The notes beneath the pieces are model-generated. The model worked only from the letters and a program-made list of their open reading frames with translations, ran no database searches and was not told the DNA's origin. DNA of 64,000 bases, taken from contig CAJKUH010000006.1 in NCBI GenBank assembly GCA_905203045.1, positions 1-64,000 on the forward strand. Direction: 5' to 3'. Position numbers and translations under genes: made by a program. Below are positions 1 to 8,709 of the stretch, one piece after another; the stretch's first letter is position 1; each line of letters begins with the position of its first letter. The DNA comes from an uncultured Eggerthella sp. Lineage in GTDB: Bacteria; Actinomycetota; Coriobacteriia; Coriobacteriales; Eggerthellaceae.

Positions 1-165
1 CTTGATGCGGAGTTCGTCGCCGGCGCCAAGAAGCATGGCATCGAAAACATCAAGGGACACCGCAGTGTGGGCGGTATGCGCGCGAGCATCTACAACGCCA
101 TGCCCATCGAAGGTGTGAAGGCGCTGGTAGAGTATATGAAAGCATTTGAGGCAGCGCACAAATAG
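1..165 (+). CDS. serC: Phosphoserine aminotransferase, C-terminal end (partial)
   Basis: The window opens inside this gene; 54 codons and the stop are present. The tail contains GHRSVGGMRASIYNAMP followed by a VKALVEYMKAFE helix, a signature of the C-terminal end of SerC, the PLP enzyme that converts 3-phosphohydroxypyruvate and glutamate to phosphoserine in serine biosynthesis. The PLP lysine lies outside the window, so identity rests on the C-terminal motif. A GGGAGCA/TGCTCCC hairpin lies about 85 bp downstream but lacks a T-run. Confidence 0.85.
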   Translation, partial: LDAEFVAGAKKHGIENIKGHRSVGGMRASIYNAMPIEGVKALVEYMKAFEAAHK

Positions 166-249
166 GGTGTTGCCGGGCACTTTGCCTATGACTGTTCGCC
201 TCGATCTGCGGCAGGTTGTGGCGAGTGCGAAAATATATTAAATCGACTC

Positions 250-294
250 GGGAGCATCGCAGTGCGCGGTGCTCCCTATGGTATACTTTCCTAG
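250..294 (+). promoter_or_regulatory. Hairpin and extended -10 promoter upstream of rpsA
   Basis: The 274-bp gap between serC and rpsA holds a hairpin (GGGAGCA at 250-256 pairing with TGCTCCC at 270-276) and directly after it TGGTATACT (279-287), an extended -10 element. The -35 position (GCAGTG) is weak, as is usual for extended -10 promoters. Initiation near 294 would leave a leader of about 145 nt before rpsA, room for the autogenous control known for S1 in other bacteria. No other feature was seen in the gap. Confidence 0.4.
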
Positions 295-439
295 TCTGTG
301 AAAAGGCAGACATGAAACTATAGGCCCCCGAGACATGTTTGTTGTTGGTGCTTGGCTCCAAGCGCGGCATACATGGTTAATGTTTTGACTGCAAACACGT
401 ACGAAGGGTCCCCGATACTTTTTTTGAAAGGGGTCCGTT

Positions 440-1594
440 TTGACCGAAATCAAGAACACGTCCGTCATTGATTTCCAGGACATCTCCGACGAAGAGATGA
501 ACAAGATGATCGATGGCACTCTGACCGACTTCGACGAGGGCGATCTGATCGACGGTACCGTTGTAAAGATCGAGCATGACGAAGTACTCGTCGACATCGG
601 ATTCAAGAGCGAGGGCGTTATTCCTGCCCGCGAGCTTTCTATCCGCAAGGATGCCGATCCTTCCGAGGTCGTATCCCTGGGTGATAAGCTCGAGGCCTTG
701 GTTCTCCAGAAGGAGGACAAGGACGGTCGCCTCATCCTTTCCAAGAAGCGTGCTGAGTACGAGCGTGCTTGGATCCAGGTTGAGGAAAAGTTCAAGGCTG
801 GCGAAGTTGTCACCGGCGAGGTTATCGAAGTCGTCAAGGGCGGCCTGATCCTCGACATCGGTCTGCGTGGCTTCCTGCCTGCTTCCTTGGTCGACCTTCG
901 TCGTGTTAAGGATCTGTCCGCATACCTCGGCACCGAGATCGAAGCTCGCGTTATCGAGATGGATCGCAACCGCAACAACGTTGTTCTTTCCCGTCGTGTT
1001 CTCCTCGAAGAGGGCCGCAAGAACGAGCGTGCTGAAATCCTCGAGAAGCTCTCTAAGGGCATGCGCCTGAAGGGTACCGTTTCCTCCATCGTTGACTTCG
1101 GTGCATTCGTTGACCTGGGCGGCATCGACGGTCTGATCCACATCTCCGAGCTCTCTTGGAGCCATGTAAACCATCCTTCCGAGGTTGTTAAGGTTGGCGA
1201 AGAGGTTGAGGTTGAAGTTCTCGACGTTGATCTTCAGCGCGAGCGCATCTCCCTGGGTCTCAAGCAGACCACCGAGGATCCTTGGACGAAGCTCGTAGAG
1301 ACCTATCCTGTTGGCACCATCGTTGACGGCAAGGTTACCAAGATCGTTCCCTTCGGTGCATTCATCGAGCTCGGCGCAAACGTTGAGGGTCTGGTACACA
1401 TCTCCGAGATGGCTATGCGCCACATCGATTCGCCTGCACAGGTTGTCAAGGTTGGTGACATCGTTAAGGTAAAGGTTATGGACGTCAACGTTGAGCGTCG
1501 TCGTATCTCCCTGTCCATGAAGGCTGCTGCCGAGGATCTGGGCATCGAGATCGCTGTTGCCGAGCCTGAGCCCAAGCCTGAGGCTGCTGAATAA
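440..1594 (+). CDS. rpsA: 30S ribosomal protein S1 (four S1 domains)
   Basis: RNA-binding protein of the small ribosomal subunit that helps mRNA docking. Four S1/OB repeats are visible at about residues 33-103, 118-190, 205-278 and 292-362; the last two carry the canonical GxVxxIVxFGAFV and GLIHISEL motifs, which marks them as mRNA-binding repeats. The 384-aa, four-domain form is typical of Actinobacteria, against six domains in Proteobacteria. The start is TTG at 440 behind GAAAGGGG. The acidic Pro/Glu-rich tail is usual. Codon use is strongly biased to GTT and ATC, consistent with high expression. It is monocistronic, with a strong terminator downstream. Confidence 0.96.
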   Translation: MTEIKNTSVIDFQDISDEEMNKMIDGTLTDFDEGDLIDGTVVKIEHDEVLVDIGFKSEGVIPARELSIRKDADPSEVVSLGDKLEALVLQKEDKDGRLILSKKRAEYERAWIQVEEKFKAGEVVTGEVIEVVKGGLILDIGLRGFLPASLVDLRRVKDLSAYLGTEIEARVIEMDRNRNNVVLSRRVLLEEGRKNERAEILEKLSKGMRLKGTVSSIVDFGAFVDLGGIDGLIHISELSWSHVNHPSEVVKVGEEVEVEVLDVDLQRERISLGLKQTTEDPWTKLVETYPVGTIVDGKVTKIVPFGAFIELGANVEGLVHISEMAMRHIDSPAQVVKVGDIVKVKVMDVNVERRRISLSMKAAAEDLGIEIAVAEPEPKPEAAE

Positions 1595-1621
1595 CACAGC
1601 ATTGCATATCATGCGATAATG

Positions 1622-1657
1622 AAGCGGTGGGTTGCTTTTGCACCCACCGCTTTTTTG
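1622..1657 (+). terminator. Intrinsic terminator of rpsA
   Basis: Perfect 11-bp stem AAGCGGTGGGT/ACCCACCGCTT around a 9-nt loop, followed by a T-run (1651-1656). It lies 27 bp after the rpsA stop. Confidence 0.93.
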
Positions 1658-1679
1658 TTTTCTGGAGCATCTAGAAGTC

Positions 1680-1700
1680 CAAAAGGGACAGTCCCTTTTG
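1680..1700. repeat. Dispersed GGGACAGTCCC palindrome, copy 1
   Basis: A 21-bp palindrome with CAAAAGGGACAGTCCC at its core, between the rpsA terminator and coaE. Related intergenic palindromes occur at 4688-4724, 22743-22775, 50862-50888 and 52212-52240; all share the core GGGAC-A/G/T-GTCCC. Such short palindromes resemble REP-type elements mobilised by Y1 transposases, but no transposase gene is in this window. Confidence 0.7.
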
Positions 1701-1745
1701 AATACCTTTTGGATGCTGCTTGCCACGTAGGGGAGGGGCGCTACG

Positions 1746-2348
1746 ATGATCAAGATATTCGTTACCGGAGGCATCGGCTCGGGGAAATCGACCCTGATGC
1801 ACTTCTTTGAAGCTAAGGGTGCAGGTGTGGTGTACGCCGATGAAGTGGGCCACGAGAACCTGCACGACCCGGCAATGAAAGAAGAGCTTAGCAAAGCTTT
1901 CGGTGCCTCGATTTTCGACGAGGAAGGCGAAGTTGTTCGCTCTGAGCTGGCTGCAAAGGCGTTTTCCAGTGCAGAGAACACGGCATTGCTCGACTCCATC
2001 ACCCAGCCTCGCCTGTATGCTGGCTGCTTGCGTCATTTGGAGGAGCTTTCGGCGGATCATCAGGTGGCGGTTTTGGAAATGGCCATCCTTGACGGCAGGG
2101 ACGATTTCTACCGGAAGGCGGACATCGTAATTGCCGTTACCACCTCTCCTGAAGTTCGCGTGGCACGCCTGATGCAGTCGCGCGGCTTTACCGAACAGGA
2201 TGCGCGCAACCGTCTTGCCAACCAGGTTCCTGAAGAGCAGCGTCTTTCCATTGCCGATGTGGTGTTCACCAACGATGGAACGTTGGAGGAATTCAAGGCG
2301 CAGATATCCCAATGGTGGGATCGTGAAATCGAACCGCGCCTGAAGTAG
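1746..2348 (+). CDS. coaE: Dephospho-CoA kinase
   Basis: Last step of CoA biosynthesis: ATP-dependent phosphorylation of the 3'-hydroxyl of dephospho-CoA. The 200-aa protein begins MIKIFVTGGIGSGKST, the P-loop at residues 8-16. It carries the DEVGH motif near residue 30 and the lid-region segment RGFTEQDARNRLANQ near residue 140. Length matches the family. The ATG at 1746 is preceded by a purine-rich GGGGAGGGG. uvrB follows in the same direction after 75 bp, so the two may be co-transcribed; coaE beside uvrB is common in Actinobacteria. Confidence 0.95.
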   Translation: MIKIFVTGGIGSGKSTLMHFFEAKGAGVVYADEVGHENLHDPAMKEELSKAFGASIFDEEGEVVRSELAAKAFSSAENTALLDSITQPRLYAGCLRHLEELSADHQVAVLEMAILDGRDDFYRKADIVIAVTTSPEVRVARLMQSRGFTEQDARNRLANQVPEEQRLSIADVVFTNDGTLEEFKAQISQWWDREIEPRLK

Positions 2349-2423
2349 CGCGGTGATTGGATTGACTCAATCGATGTCGCGTGCGGCACATTGATTGAGC
2401 GCAGATTCGGTAGGAGAAAGCAC

Positions 2424-4571
2424 ATGAGTCATCTTTCCAATCTCGAAGGCCATGTTATGGAGGGAAAGCTTCCTCAAGCGCGGTTGGCCTCCCAGCCGTT
2501 CAAGGTGGTTTCCCCTTATGAGCCTGCAGGCGACCAGCCCAAGGCAATCAAGCAGCTTGCGGAAAACATCGAGTCCGGCATGCGCTATGAAACGCTTCTG
2601 GGTGTTACCGGCTCGGGCAAAACCTACACTATGGCCAAAACCATTGAAGCGGTTCAGAAGCCCACGCTCATCTTGGCTCCCAACAAAACCCTTGCTGCGC
2701 AGCTTGCAGCGGAGCTCAAGGAGTTCTTCCCCAACAATGCGGTGGTGTACTTCGTCAGCTACTACGACTACTACCAGCCGGAAGCCTATGTTCCCACCAC
2801 CGATACGTTCATCGAGAAGGATGCCTCCATCAACGAAGAGGTGGAAAAGCTGCGTCATGCAGCCACCGCTCAGTTGCTTTCCCGGCGCGATGTTATCGTG
2901 GTTGCCTCGGTTTCCTGCATTTACGGCATCGGCTCGCCTATGGAATACGCGGGCATGGCGGTGTTCTTGGACAAGGAAGTGGAACAGGACCGCGATGAGC
3001 TTATCCGCAAGCTCATCGACATCCAGTACGACCGCAACGACTACGATTTGAAGCGCGGTACGTTCCGGGTGCGTGGCGATGCGCTGGACGTGTTCCCTCC
3101 GTATGCCGACAATCCCATTCGCGTTGAGTTTTGGGGCGACGAGATCGAGGAGATATCCGAGATCGACAACGTTACCGGCGAGGTGCTGAATACCTTTGAA
3201 GCGCTGCCAGTGTGGCCCGCCTCCCACTATGTTGCGGCGCGCCCCGCATTGGAACGTGCGGTGAAAACCATCCAGGAGGAACTGCAAGATCGTCTTGCCC
3301 AGTTCAAGGAGGAAGGCAAGTTGCTTGAAGCGCAGCGTCTGGAAATGCGCACCTCCTACGACCTGGAAATGATCGAGACCATGGGCTTTTGCTCGGGCAT
3401 CGAGAACTATTCGCGTCATTTGGATGGGCGTGAGCCGGGCGAGCCTCCCTATACGCTCATCGATTACTTCCCGACCGACTTCCTTTGTTTCATCGACGAG
3501 AGCCACGTTACCGTGCCGCAGATCCGCGGCATGCACGAAGGCGACCGTTCCCGTAAGATCACCCTCGCCGAGCACGGATTCCGCCTTCCATCGTGCTTGG
3601 ACAACCGTCCGTTGCGTTTCGACGAGTTCGAGGCGCGTATCCCGCAGTTCGTCTACGTTTCCGCCACGCCGGGCGACTACGAAGAGCATGTCAGCGAAGC
3701 GAAGGTCGAGCAGATCATTCGTCCTACGGGCTTGCTCGACCCCGAGATCGATGTGCGCCCCATCATGTCGCAGATCGACGACATCATCGACGAGGCGAAG
3801 GGGTGCGCTGCTCGCAAGGAGCGCGTGCTGATAACCACGCTTACCAAACGTATGGCCGAAGACTTGACGGAGCACCTGCTTGACCAGGGAATTCGTGCTC
3901 GTTACATGCATTCCGACATCGGAACGTTGGAGCGTGTCGAGATCTTGCGCGACCTGCGCAAGGGCGAATTCGATGTTCTGGTGGGTATCAACCTGCTGCG
4001 TGAGGGCCTTGACTTGCCCGAGGTGACGCTTGTTGCCATCCTCGATGCCGACAAGGAAGGCTTCCTGCGCAACCATCGTTCCCTTATCCAAACCATTGGC
4101 CGCGCTGCCCGCAATGCAAACGGCCGCGTGATCATGTACGCCGATAAGATCACCGATTCGATGGACCGCGCCATCAAGGAAACGCGTCGCCGCCGCAGTA
4201 TCCAGATGGCCTACAACGAAGAGCATGGCATTGTGCCGCAAACCGTTAAGAAGGGCTTGAGCGATATCACCGACTACCTTGAGTCCGAGGAAGGCAAGCG
4301 CAGCGCCGAGGAAGTGAATGCCGACTTGGCAGGTTATTCGCGCAGCGAGATCCTACGTGTTATCGCTTCACTGGAAGATGAGATGCTTGAGGCATCGACG
4401 TCCATGGACTTCGAGCGTGCTGCTTCGGTGCGTGACCAAATTGTGCAGTTACGTGGGCAAATAGAAGGCAAAAGCGAAGAAGACGTGCTGGGAGAGTTGA
4501 AGAAAACGGCGCGCAAGGGGAGTGCTTTCGGCTCGCGAAAAAGCTCATATGGCGGTGGCAGGAAAAGTTAA
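2424..4571 (+). CDS. uvrB: UvrABC excinuclease subunit B
   Basis: DNA damage-verifying helicase-like subunit of nucleotide excision repair. Motifs in order: Walker A GVTGSGKT near residue 50, the beta-hairpin segment YYDYYQPEAYVP near residue 108, helicase motif DESH, VSATPGD, INLLREGLDLPEV, QTIGRAARN, and a C-terminal UVR domain (SMDFERAASVRDQI) that contacts UvrC. The start is placed at 2424 because AGGAGA sits 6 bp upstream; an in-frame ATG at 2391 would add 11 residues without a ribosome site. About 715 aa, normal length. No GAAC-N4-GTTC LexA box is visible in its upstream gap. Confidence 0.97.
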   Translation: MSHLSNLEGHVMEGKLPQARLASQPFKVVSPYEPAGDQPKAIKQLAENIESGMRYETLLGVTGSGKTYTMAKTIEAVQKPTLILAPNKTLAAQLAAELKEFFPNNAVVYFVSYYDYYQPEAYVPTTDTFIEKDASINEEVEKLRHAATAQLLSRRDVIVVASVSCIYGIGSPMEYAGMAVFLDKEVEQDRDELIRKLIDIQYDRNDYDLKRGTFRVRGDALDVFPPYADNPIRVEFWGDEIEEISEIDNVTGEVLNTFEALPVWPASHYVAARPALERAVKTIQEELQDRLAQFKEEGKLLEAQRLEMRTSYDLEMIETMGFCSGIENYSRHLDGREPGEPPYTLIDYFPTDFLCFIDESHVTVPQIRGMHEGDRSRKITLAEHGFRLPSCLDNRPLRFDEFEARIPQFVYVSATPGDYEEHVSEAKVEQIIRPTGLLDPEIDVRPIMSQIDDIIDEAKGCAARKERVLITTLTKRMAEDLTEHLLDQGIRARYMHSDIGTLERVEILRDLRKGEFDVLVGINLLREGLDLPEVTLVAILDADKEGFLRNHRSLIQTIGRAARNANGRVIMYADKITDSMDRAIKETRRRRSIQMAYNEEHGIVPQTVKKGLSDITDYLESEEGKRSAEEVNADLAGYSRSEILRVIASLEDEMLEASTSMDFERAASVRDQIVQLRGQIEGKSEEDVLGELKKTARKGSAFGSRKSSYGGGRKS

Positions 4572-4647
4572 GCAACATCCATCGATAAACTGTGGTGTCA
4601 TTGTGAATGCGCTTGTCGCAGGTATTCCTGGTCCGTATCCTATCGAA

Positions 4648-4666
4648 ATTAGTTAGACAAACTAAT
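4648..4666. promoter_or_regulatory. Palindrome ATTAGT-N7-ACTAAT upstream of degV
   Basis: ATTAGT (4648-4653) and ACTAAT (4661-4666) flank TAGACAA. The TTAG/CTAA ends resemble DtxR-family operators such as those at 50811 and 52744, but the central spacing is 2 bp shorter, so the assignment is weak. It lies about 95 bp before degV and could be an operator for that gene. Confidence 0.35.
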
Positions 4667-4687
4667 CAATAATGCTTTCGGCTTGAT

Positions 4688-4724
4688 GGGGTGCCCAAAA
4701 GGGACGGTCCCTTTTGGGCACCCC
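4688..4724. repeat. Dispersed GGGACGGTCCC palindrome, copy 2 (extended)
   Basis: Near-perfect 37-bp palindrome with GGGGTGCCCAAAAGGGAC in the left arm and the reverse complement on the right. It shares the CAAAAGGGAC-GTCCCTTTTG core with the 1680-1700 copy and extends it by 8 bp each side. It ends 35 bp before the degV start and could fold in the degV leader. Confidence 0.7.
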
Positions 4725-4759
4725 AAGCTATGCAGAGCATCGATCGAAAGGAGCAGAAC

Positions 4760-5614
4760 GTGGGATTCGCCATCGTTGTCGACTCGACGTTCGACATGAC
4801 TGCGGAAGAGTACCGTGGGTTGGGGATTACCATGGTTCCCCTGAACATTACGGTGGGTGGAAGCGAATTCAAAGATCAGGTTGATATCAGCTCCGAGGAA
4901 TTCTACCAGCGCATGAACGAAGCGGAAGAGCTTCCCAAGACGGCTCAGCCTTCCCCGTATGATTTCGTGCAGGAATACAAGCGCCTTGCCGAGGAGGGCG
5001 CTGACGGCATCATCTCGCTTCACATTGCCGGTGTGCTTTCGGGTACGGTGGAATCTGCCCGTCTGGCAGCTGTTGATGCTCCGGTGGATGTGCGTGTAAT
5101 CGACACGGCGGCGGCTTCGGCTCAGGCCGGCTTGATTGTCCAGAAAGCATGCGCTCTGCGCGATGCGGGCGCTTCCCTCGATGAAGCGGAAGAGGCTTTG
5201 AAGGGCTTTATCCCCAAATCCCAGTTCATGGTTGCCTGCGACACCCTTGAGAACCTTCTGAAGGGTGGTCGCCTTTCGGCTGACCAGGTGAAGAACGCCA
5301 ATGTGCTGAACATCAAGCCTATCTTCACGTTCAACGAAATCGGCGCGCTGACTCCCATCAGCAAGGCAAAGGGCATGCGTGGCGTTGTCAAGCAGTACGT
5401 TTCGCATGCGCAGGAGCGCACAGAGGAACAGGGCAAACAGCGCATCCGCTTCTGCCATGTTGGCAACGAGCAGGGTGTTGCCGATATCAAAGAGGCACTT
5501 GCACGGGCGGGCGTCGACTATGTCGATGCGGGAACCTGCCCTTGCGGTGCCACGGTGGCAACACATCTTGGCATGGGCGCCCTCGGCGTGGCATTCGCGC
5601 CCGAGCAGGCATAA
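4760..5614 (+). CDS. DegV family fatty-acid-binding protein
   Basis: DegV proteins bind a fatty acyl chain; in Firmicutes (FakB) they present fatty acid to the kinase FakA for phosphorylation. The 284-aa product shows the family landmarks VVDSTFDM near the N-terminus, KTAQPSPYDF near residue 65, and the LENLLKGGRLS segment near residue 170. The start is GTG at 4760 behind AAAGGAG; an upstream in-frame ATG at 4691 would translate the repeat palindrome. Its place just before a MarR regulator and the FASII operon fits a lipid role. A FakA gene is not in the window, so incorporation of exogenous fatty acid is inferred. Confidence 0.88.
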   Translation: MGFAIVVDSTFDMTAEEYRGLGITMVPLNITVGGSEFKDQVDISSEEFYQRMNEAEELPKTAQPSPYDFVQEYKRLAEEGADGIISLHIAGVLSGTVESARLAAVDAPVDVRVIDTAAASAQAGLIVQKACALRDAGASLDEAEEALKGFIPKSQFMVACDTLENLLKGGRLSADQVKNANVLNIKPIFTFNEIGALTPISKAKGMRGVVKQYVSHAQERTEEQGKQRIRFCHVGNEQGVADIKEALARAGVDYVDAGTCPCGATVATHLGMGALGVAFAPEQA

Positions 5615-5761
5615 AAAGGCACAAAAAAGAAGGGGCTGCGCCGTTTGCCCGCCAAGGGTAAACGATGGGAGCGCTGTTCTTGCTGGAGGGGCGTGCGCCC
5701 CATATCATAAAAAGGTATGCTTCGGTTTTCCGAGCGCAATCGGTACGGTGAGGAAGTGAAC

Positions 5762-6253
5762 ATGGAATACGTTGACGACACTGAAGAAGAACGCGGCGAA
5801 AAGGCCGTTGTCGACACGCTGCTTTCCGACACGTTCAATTCCATTCTCCGCATTGAAGAGCGTTCGCTTAAAAACAGGCTGACCGAAGGGCTTTCCATAG
5901 CCGAGTTGCACACCATCGTCGCTGTGGGTTTGCATGAGATCAATTCCATGAAGGTTGTTGCCAAGCGTCTTGATGTGACCATGGCCACGCTTACGGCGGC
6001 CATGAACAAGCTTGAGCGCAAGGGCTTCGTGGAACGTTCGCGCAGCGATACCGACCGCCGCCAGGTGCTGGTGCAGCTTACCTCGAAGGGCCGCAAGGCG
6101 TTTCGCGCGCATGAGTCGTTCCATAAGAGGATGGTTGACAGCGCTCTTGCCGTACTCACCCCTGAAGAGGAAACCGTGTTCGTTTCCGCGGTGGGCAAGA
6201 TCAAGGAATTTTTCGACAAGGAAAGCAAGATGGTTCACGGCGCGAAGGCGTAA
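5762..6253 (+). CDS. MarR family regulator, probable FASII repressor (FabT-like)
   Basis: 163-aa winged-helix protein. The HTH is visible as LSIAELHTIVAVG then NSMKVVAKRLDVTMATLTAAMNKLERKGFVERSRSDTDRRQVLVQLT, the MarR DNA-binding core with the DxRR wing. Start at 5762 follows GAGGAAGTG; an in-frame ATG at 5717 lacks a ribosome site. Located directly before acpP and the fab genes, it occupies the position of FabT in Firmicutes, which represses FASII when acyl-ACP is plentiful. The FabT role is inferred from position, not from a recognised ligand motif. Confidence 0.82.
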   Translation: MEYVDDTEEERGEKAVVDTLLSDTFNSILRIEERSLKNRLTEGLSIAELHTIVAVGLHEINSMKVVAKRLDVTMATLTAAMNKLERKGFVERSRSDTDRRQVLVQLTSKGRKAFRAHESFHKRMVDSALAVLTPEEETVFVSAVGKIKEFFDKESKMVHGAKA

Positions 6254-6418
6254 CGGAACCCTTACCCCCCCCTTTTTTTTTCAAAGTGCTTTAGCGTGTC
6301 TGCCCACAAGGGCTTGATTCAGTGCGCACATTTTCCGCCCCAAAGGAAACGGGGCGCTTCAATAAGGTAGTGGCTGTGCGGCGTTTTACGCCGTGCGGTA
6401 AAGAGAAAGGACATGTAT
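6254..6418 (+). promoter_or_regulatory. acpP leader with C8-T10 tract and hairpin
   Basis: The gap holds eight C followed by ten T (about 6265-6282) and a CGCCCC/GGGGCG hairpin (6336-6341 with 6351-6356) followed by GTGCGGCGTTTTACGCCG, a second small stem. Neither hairpin has a T-run downstream, so they look like leader structure rather than terminators. The operator of the adjacent MarR regulator would be expected here, but no clear palindrome of MarR type was identified. Confidence 0.3.
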
Positions 6419-6637
6419 ATGGCAACCATCGACGCTTTGAAGGAAATCCTGAACGAGAACCTGGATATTGAGCCGGAAAAGGTTGTGGAAACCGCAACGT
6501 TCGACGAGCTGGGCATCGACTCCCTTGATATGGCCGAGCTGATCTGCGACATCGAAGAGCGTTTGGACATCGAGTTCGGCGAGCCCGAGGGCCTGGAAAC
6601 CGTGGGCGCTTTGGTGGAGTACATCGATTCCCTGTAA
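6419..6637 (+). CDS. acpP: Acyl carrier protein
   Basis: 72-aa acidic carrier of FASII intermediates. The phosphopantetheine site is the Ser in ELGIDSLDMAEL, residue 37 of this start. Two starts are possible: ATG at 6413, only 2 bp from AAAGG, or ATG at 6419 with 8 bp spacing; the second gives MATIDALKEIL, the usual N-terminus, and is preferred. It is the first gene of the fab operon. A GC-rich hairpin separates it from fabK. Confidence 0.96.
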   Translation: MATIDALKEILNENLDIEPEKVVETATFDELGIDSLDMAELICDIEERLDIEFGEPEGLETVGALVEYIDSL

Positions 6638-6664
6638 GACACTGGGTAACCGTTTCGGTTTCAA

Positions 6665-6692
6665 GGGGGGCGTTGCGTCTGCGGCGCCCCCT
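6665..6692 (+). promoter_or_regulatory. Hairpin between acpP and fabK
   Basis: GGGGGCG (6666-6672) pairs with CGCCCCC (6685-6691) around a 12-nt loop; no T-run follows. It may stabilise the acpP message or attenuate read-through, which would let acpP be made in excess over the enzymes downstream. Confidence 0.45.
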
Positions 6693-6797
6693 ATCATGCC
6701 GGATAAGGCAGGCTCTTTGCGGGAAAGCAGAGGTTCTGCCTTATTTGACAGAAGTCCTTTTACGGCAATCAGGCAAAACGAAATGAGGCATACGTAC

Positions 6798-7775
6798 ATG
6801 AAGACACGTGTCACCGAGCTGCTCGGCATCGAGCAGCCTATTATCCAGGGCGGTATGGCCTGGATCGCCGATGCAAAGCTTGCTGCGGCAGTAAGCGAAG
6901 CGGGCGGTTTGGGCATCATCGCCTGCGGTTCGGCGCCGGTATCCTGGGTGCGTCAGCAGATCGAAGAGGCACGTCGCCTTACCGACAAGCCCTTCGGCTT
7001 GAACATCATGCTGATGAACCCTGAAGCCCCCGAGCTTGCCAAGCTTGCGGCGGAAATGAAAGTGCGCGTGGTAACCACGGGCGCCGGCAACCCCGGCAAT
7101 TACGTTGACATGTGGAAGGAAGCCGGGTGCACGGTTGTCCCCGTTGTGGCAAGTGCGGCACTTGCCCGCCGCATGGAACGCTGCGGTGCCGATGCGGTTA
7201 TCGCGGAGGGGTGCGAGGCAGGCGGCCACATTGGTGAGCTGACCACGATGGCCCTTACTCCTGCGGTGTGCGATGCGGTTTCCATTCCCGTTATCGCTGC
7301 AGGCGGCATTGCCGACGGCCGTGGTTTCGCCGCCGCTGTTGCCTTGGGTGCTGAAGGCGTTCAGGTGGGTACACGCTTCCTTACTGCAACGGAATGCGGC
7401 ATTGCCGATGCGTACAAGCAGAAGGTGCTGGGCGCCAAAGACTCCGACACTATCGTAACGGGGCGTCCTGGCGGCCATCCGGTTCGCGGCATCAAGAACA
7501 AGTTCGCCCGCAACGTGCGCAAGCTGGAAGCAGACCCCGCCAACGACGGCGTAGTGGAAGCTGAGCTTGCCGGATCGCTGCACCGTGCGGTTGAGGGCGA
7601 TGTGGAAAACGGTGCGCTGATGGCAGGTCAGGTTGCATGCCTGGTTCATGACGAAAAGCCCGCTGCCCAGATCGTTGCCGACTTGGTGTGCGAGGCTGAG
7701 GCTTGGGCGGGCGAGGGCCTTCAGCGCACGCTGGACGCAAACGCCAAGCGTGCCTGGAATGCCGAGGTGCGCTAA
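6798..7775 (+). CDS. fabK: Enoyl-ACP reductase II (FMN-dependent)
   Basis: 325-aa TIM-barrel flavoprotein that reduces trans-2-enoyl-ACP with NAD(P)H, the final step of each FASII cycle. Landmarks are ELLGIEQPIIQGGMAWIAD at the N-terminus, CEAGGHIGE near residue 140, AAGGIADGRG, and ALGAEGVQVGTRFL; these are shared with nitronate monooxygenase, but the fab operon context points to FabK. Start at 6798 is preceded by AATGAGG; the longer frame from 6696 has no support. No fabI is visible. FabK-type cells are usually insensitive to triclosan, which is a family inference. Confidence 0.92.
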   Translation: MKTRVTELLGIEQPIIQGGMAWIADAKLAAAVSEAGGLGIIACGSAPVSWVRQQIEEARRLTDKPFGLNIMLMNPEAPELAKLAAEMKVRVVTTGAGNPGNYVDMWKEAGCTVVPVVASAALARRMERCGADAVIAEGCEAGGHIGELTTMALTPAVCDAVSIPVIAAGGIADGRGFAAAVALGAEGVQVGTRFLTATECGIADAYKQKVLGAKDSDTIVTGRPGGHPVRGIKNKFARNVRKLEADPANDGVVEAELAGSLHRAVEGDVENGALMAGQVACLVHDEKPAAQIVADLVCEAEAWAGEGLQRTLDANAKRAWNAEVR

Positions 7776-7777
7776 AC

Positions 7778-8707
7778 ATGACGGTGTTTATGTTTCCCGG
7801 TCAGGGAGCTCAGAAGCCTGGAATGGGCGCTGACCTTCTTGAAGTTCCTGAAGTAGCACAGGTTTTCGAGGTTGCAAGCGATGTATGCGGAATTGACGTG
7901 GCGGCGCTTTCGCGTGAAGGCACGGCCGAGCAGGTAAACGATGCCTATAACGCCCAGGTGCTGACCACGGCTCTTTCTGTCGGCGTGGCACATGCCCTTG
8001 AAGCGAAGGGGGTGCACGCGCAGGCTGCACTGGGCTTTTCGCTCGGTCAGATCAGCGCATTGATGGCCGCTGACGCGCTTTCCCTGGAAGAGGGGTTTGC
8101 CCTGCTCGATGTTCGTGCCCGCTCTATGGCGCAAGCCTGCGAAGAGCGCCCTGGTGCTATGTACGCGCTTTTGGGCGCCACGCATGAAGATGCCGAAAAA
8201 GTGTGCAAGGAATGCGCGCAGGACGACGTATTGGTATGCGCCAACTACAACGCGCCAGGGCAAGTGGTTGTTTCCGGCGATGTTGTCGCCATCGAGCGAG
8301 CCGAACAGGCTTGGCGCGATGCGGGCAAGCGTGGCGCACGCCTTAACACGGCCGGCGCCTTCCATAGCCCTCTGATGGCTGCAGCGTCTGATGCGGTGCG
8401 TGCAAAATGCGCCGAGCTTACGTGGAGGCAGCCCCGCGTTCCCGTTATCTGCAACACCGATGCCCAGGTGTTCGAGGTGGCACAGGCCGCCGATCGCCTG
8501 GCGCGTCAGGTGGTAAGCCCCGTATTGTTCGAGCAAAGCGTTGCGGCGCTGGCAGCGCAGGGCGCTACTGAGTTTGCCGAAGTCGGGTTCGGCGCGGTGT
8601 TGAACGGCTTGGTGCGCCGCATTGACAAGTCGGCAAGCCGTGTTCGCGTGGGCACGCTCGACGAGCTGAACGCCTACGTTGCTGCGGCAGACGAAGGGAA
8701 GGAATAG
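7778..8707 (+). CDS. fabD: Malonyl-CoA:ACP transacylase
   Basis: Transfers malonyl from CoA to ACP. The 309-aa protein begins MTVFMFPGQGAQKPGMG with the GQGAQ motif. The nucleophile elbow reads GFSLGQ near residue 90 (GHSLG in most homologues; the Phe is a conservative variation next to the catalytic Ser), and AGAFHSPLM near residue 195 supplies the catalytic His. It starts 2 bp after fabK stops, implying translational coupling. Confidence 0.95.
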   Translation: MTVFMFPGQGAQKPGMGADLLEVPEVAQVFEVASDVCGIDVAALSREGTAEQVNDAYNAQVLTTALSVGVAHALEAKGVHAQAALGFSLGQISALMAADALSLEEGFALLDVRARSMAQACEERPGAMYALLGATHEDAEKVCKECAQDDVLVCANYNAPGQVVVSGDVVAIERAEQAWRDAGKRGARLNTAGAFHSPLMAAASDAVRAKCAELTWRQPRVPVICNTDAQVFEVAQAADRLARQVVSPVLFEQSVAALAAQGATEFAEVGFGAVLNGLVRRIDKSASRVRVGTLDELNAYVAAADEGKE

Positions 8708-8709
8708 CC

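Noticed and set aside
377..2002. 541-codon minus-strand frame over rpsA and coaE
   Set aside because: Antisense shadow of two certain genes; biased codons of rpsA create the open frame.
2349..2423. SOS box for uvrB
   Set aside because: No GAAC-N4-GTTC in the gap; uvrB seems to be read from the coaE side or by another promoter.
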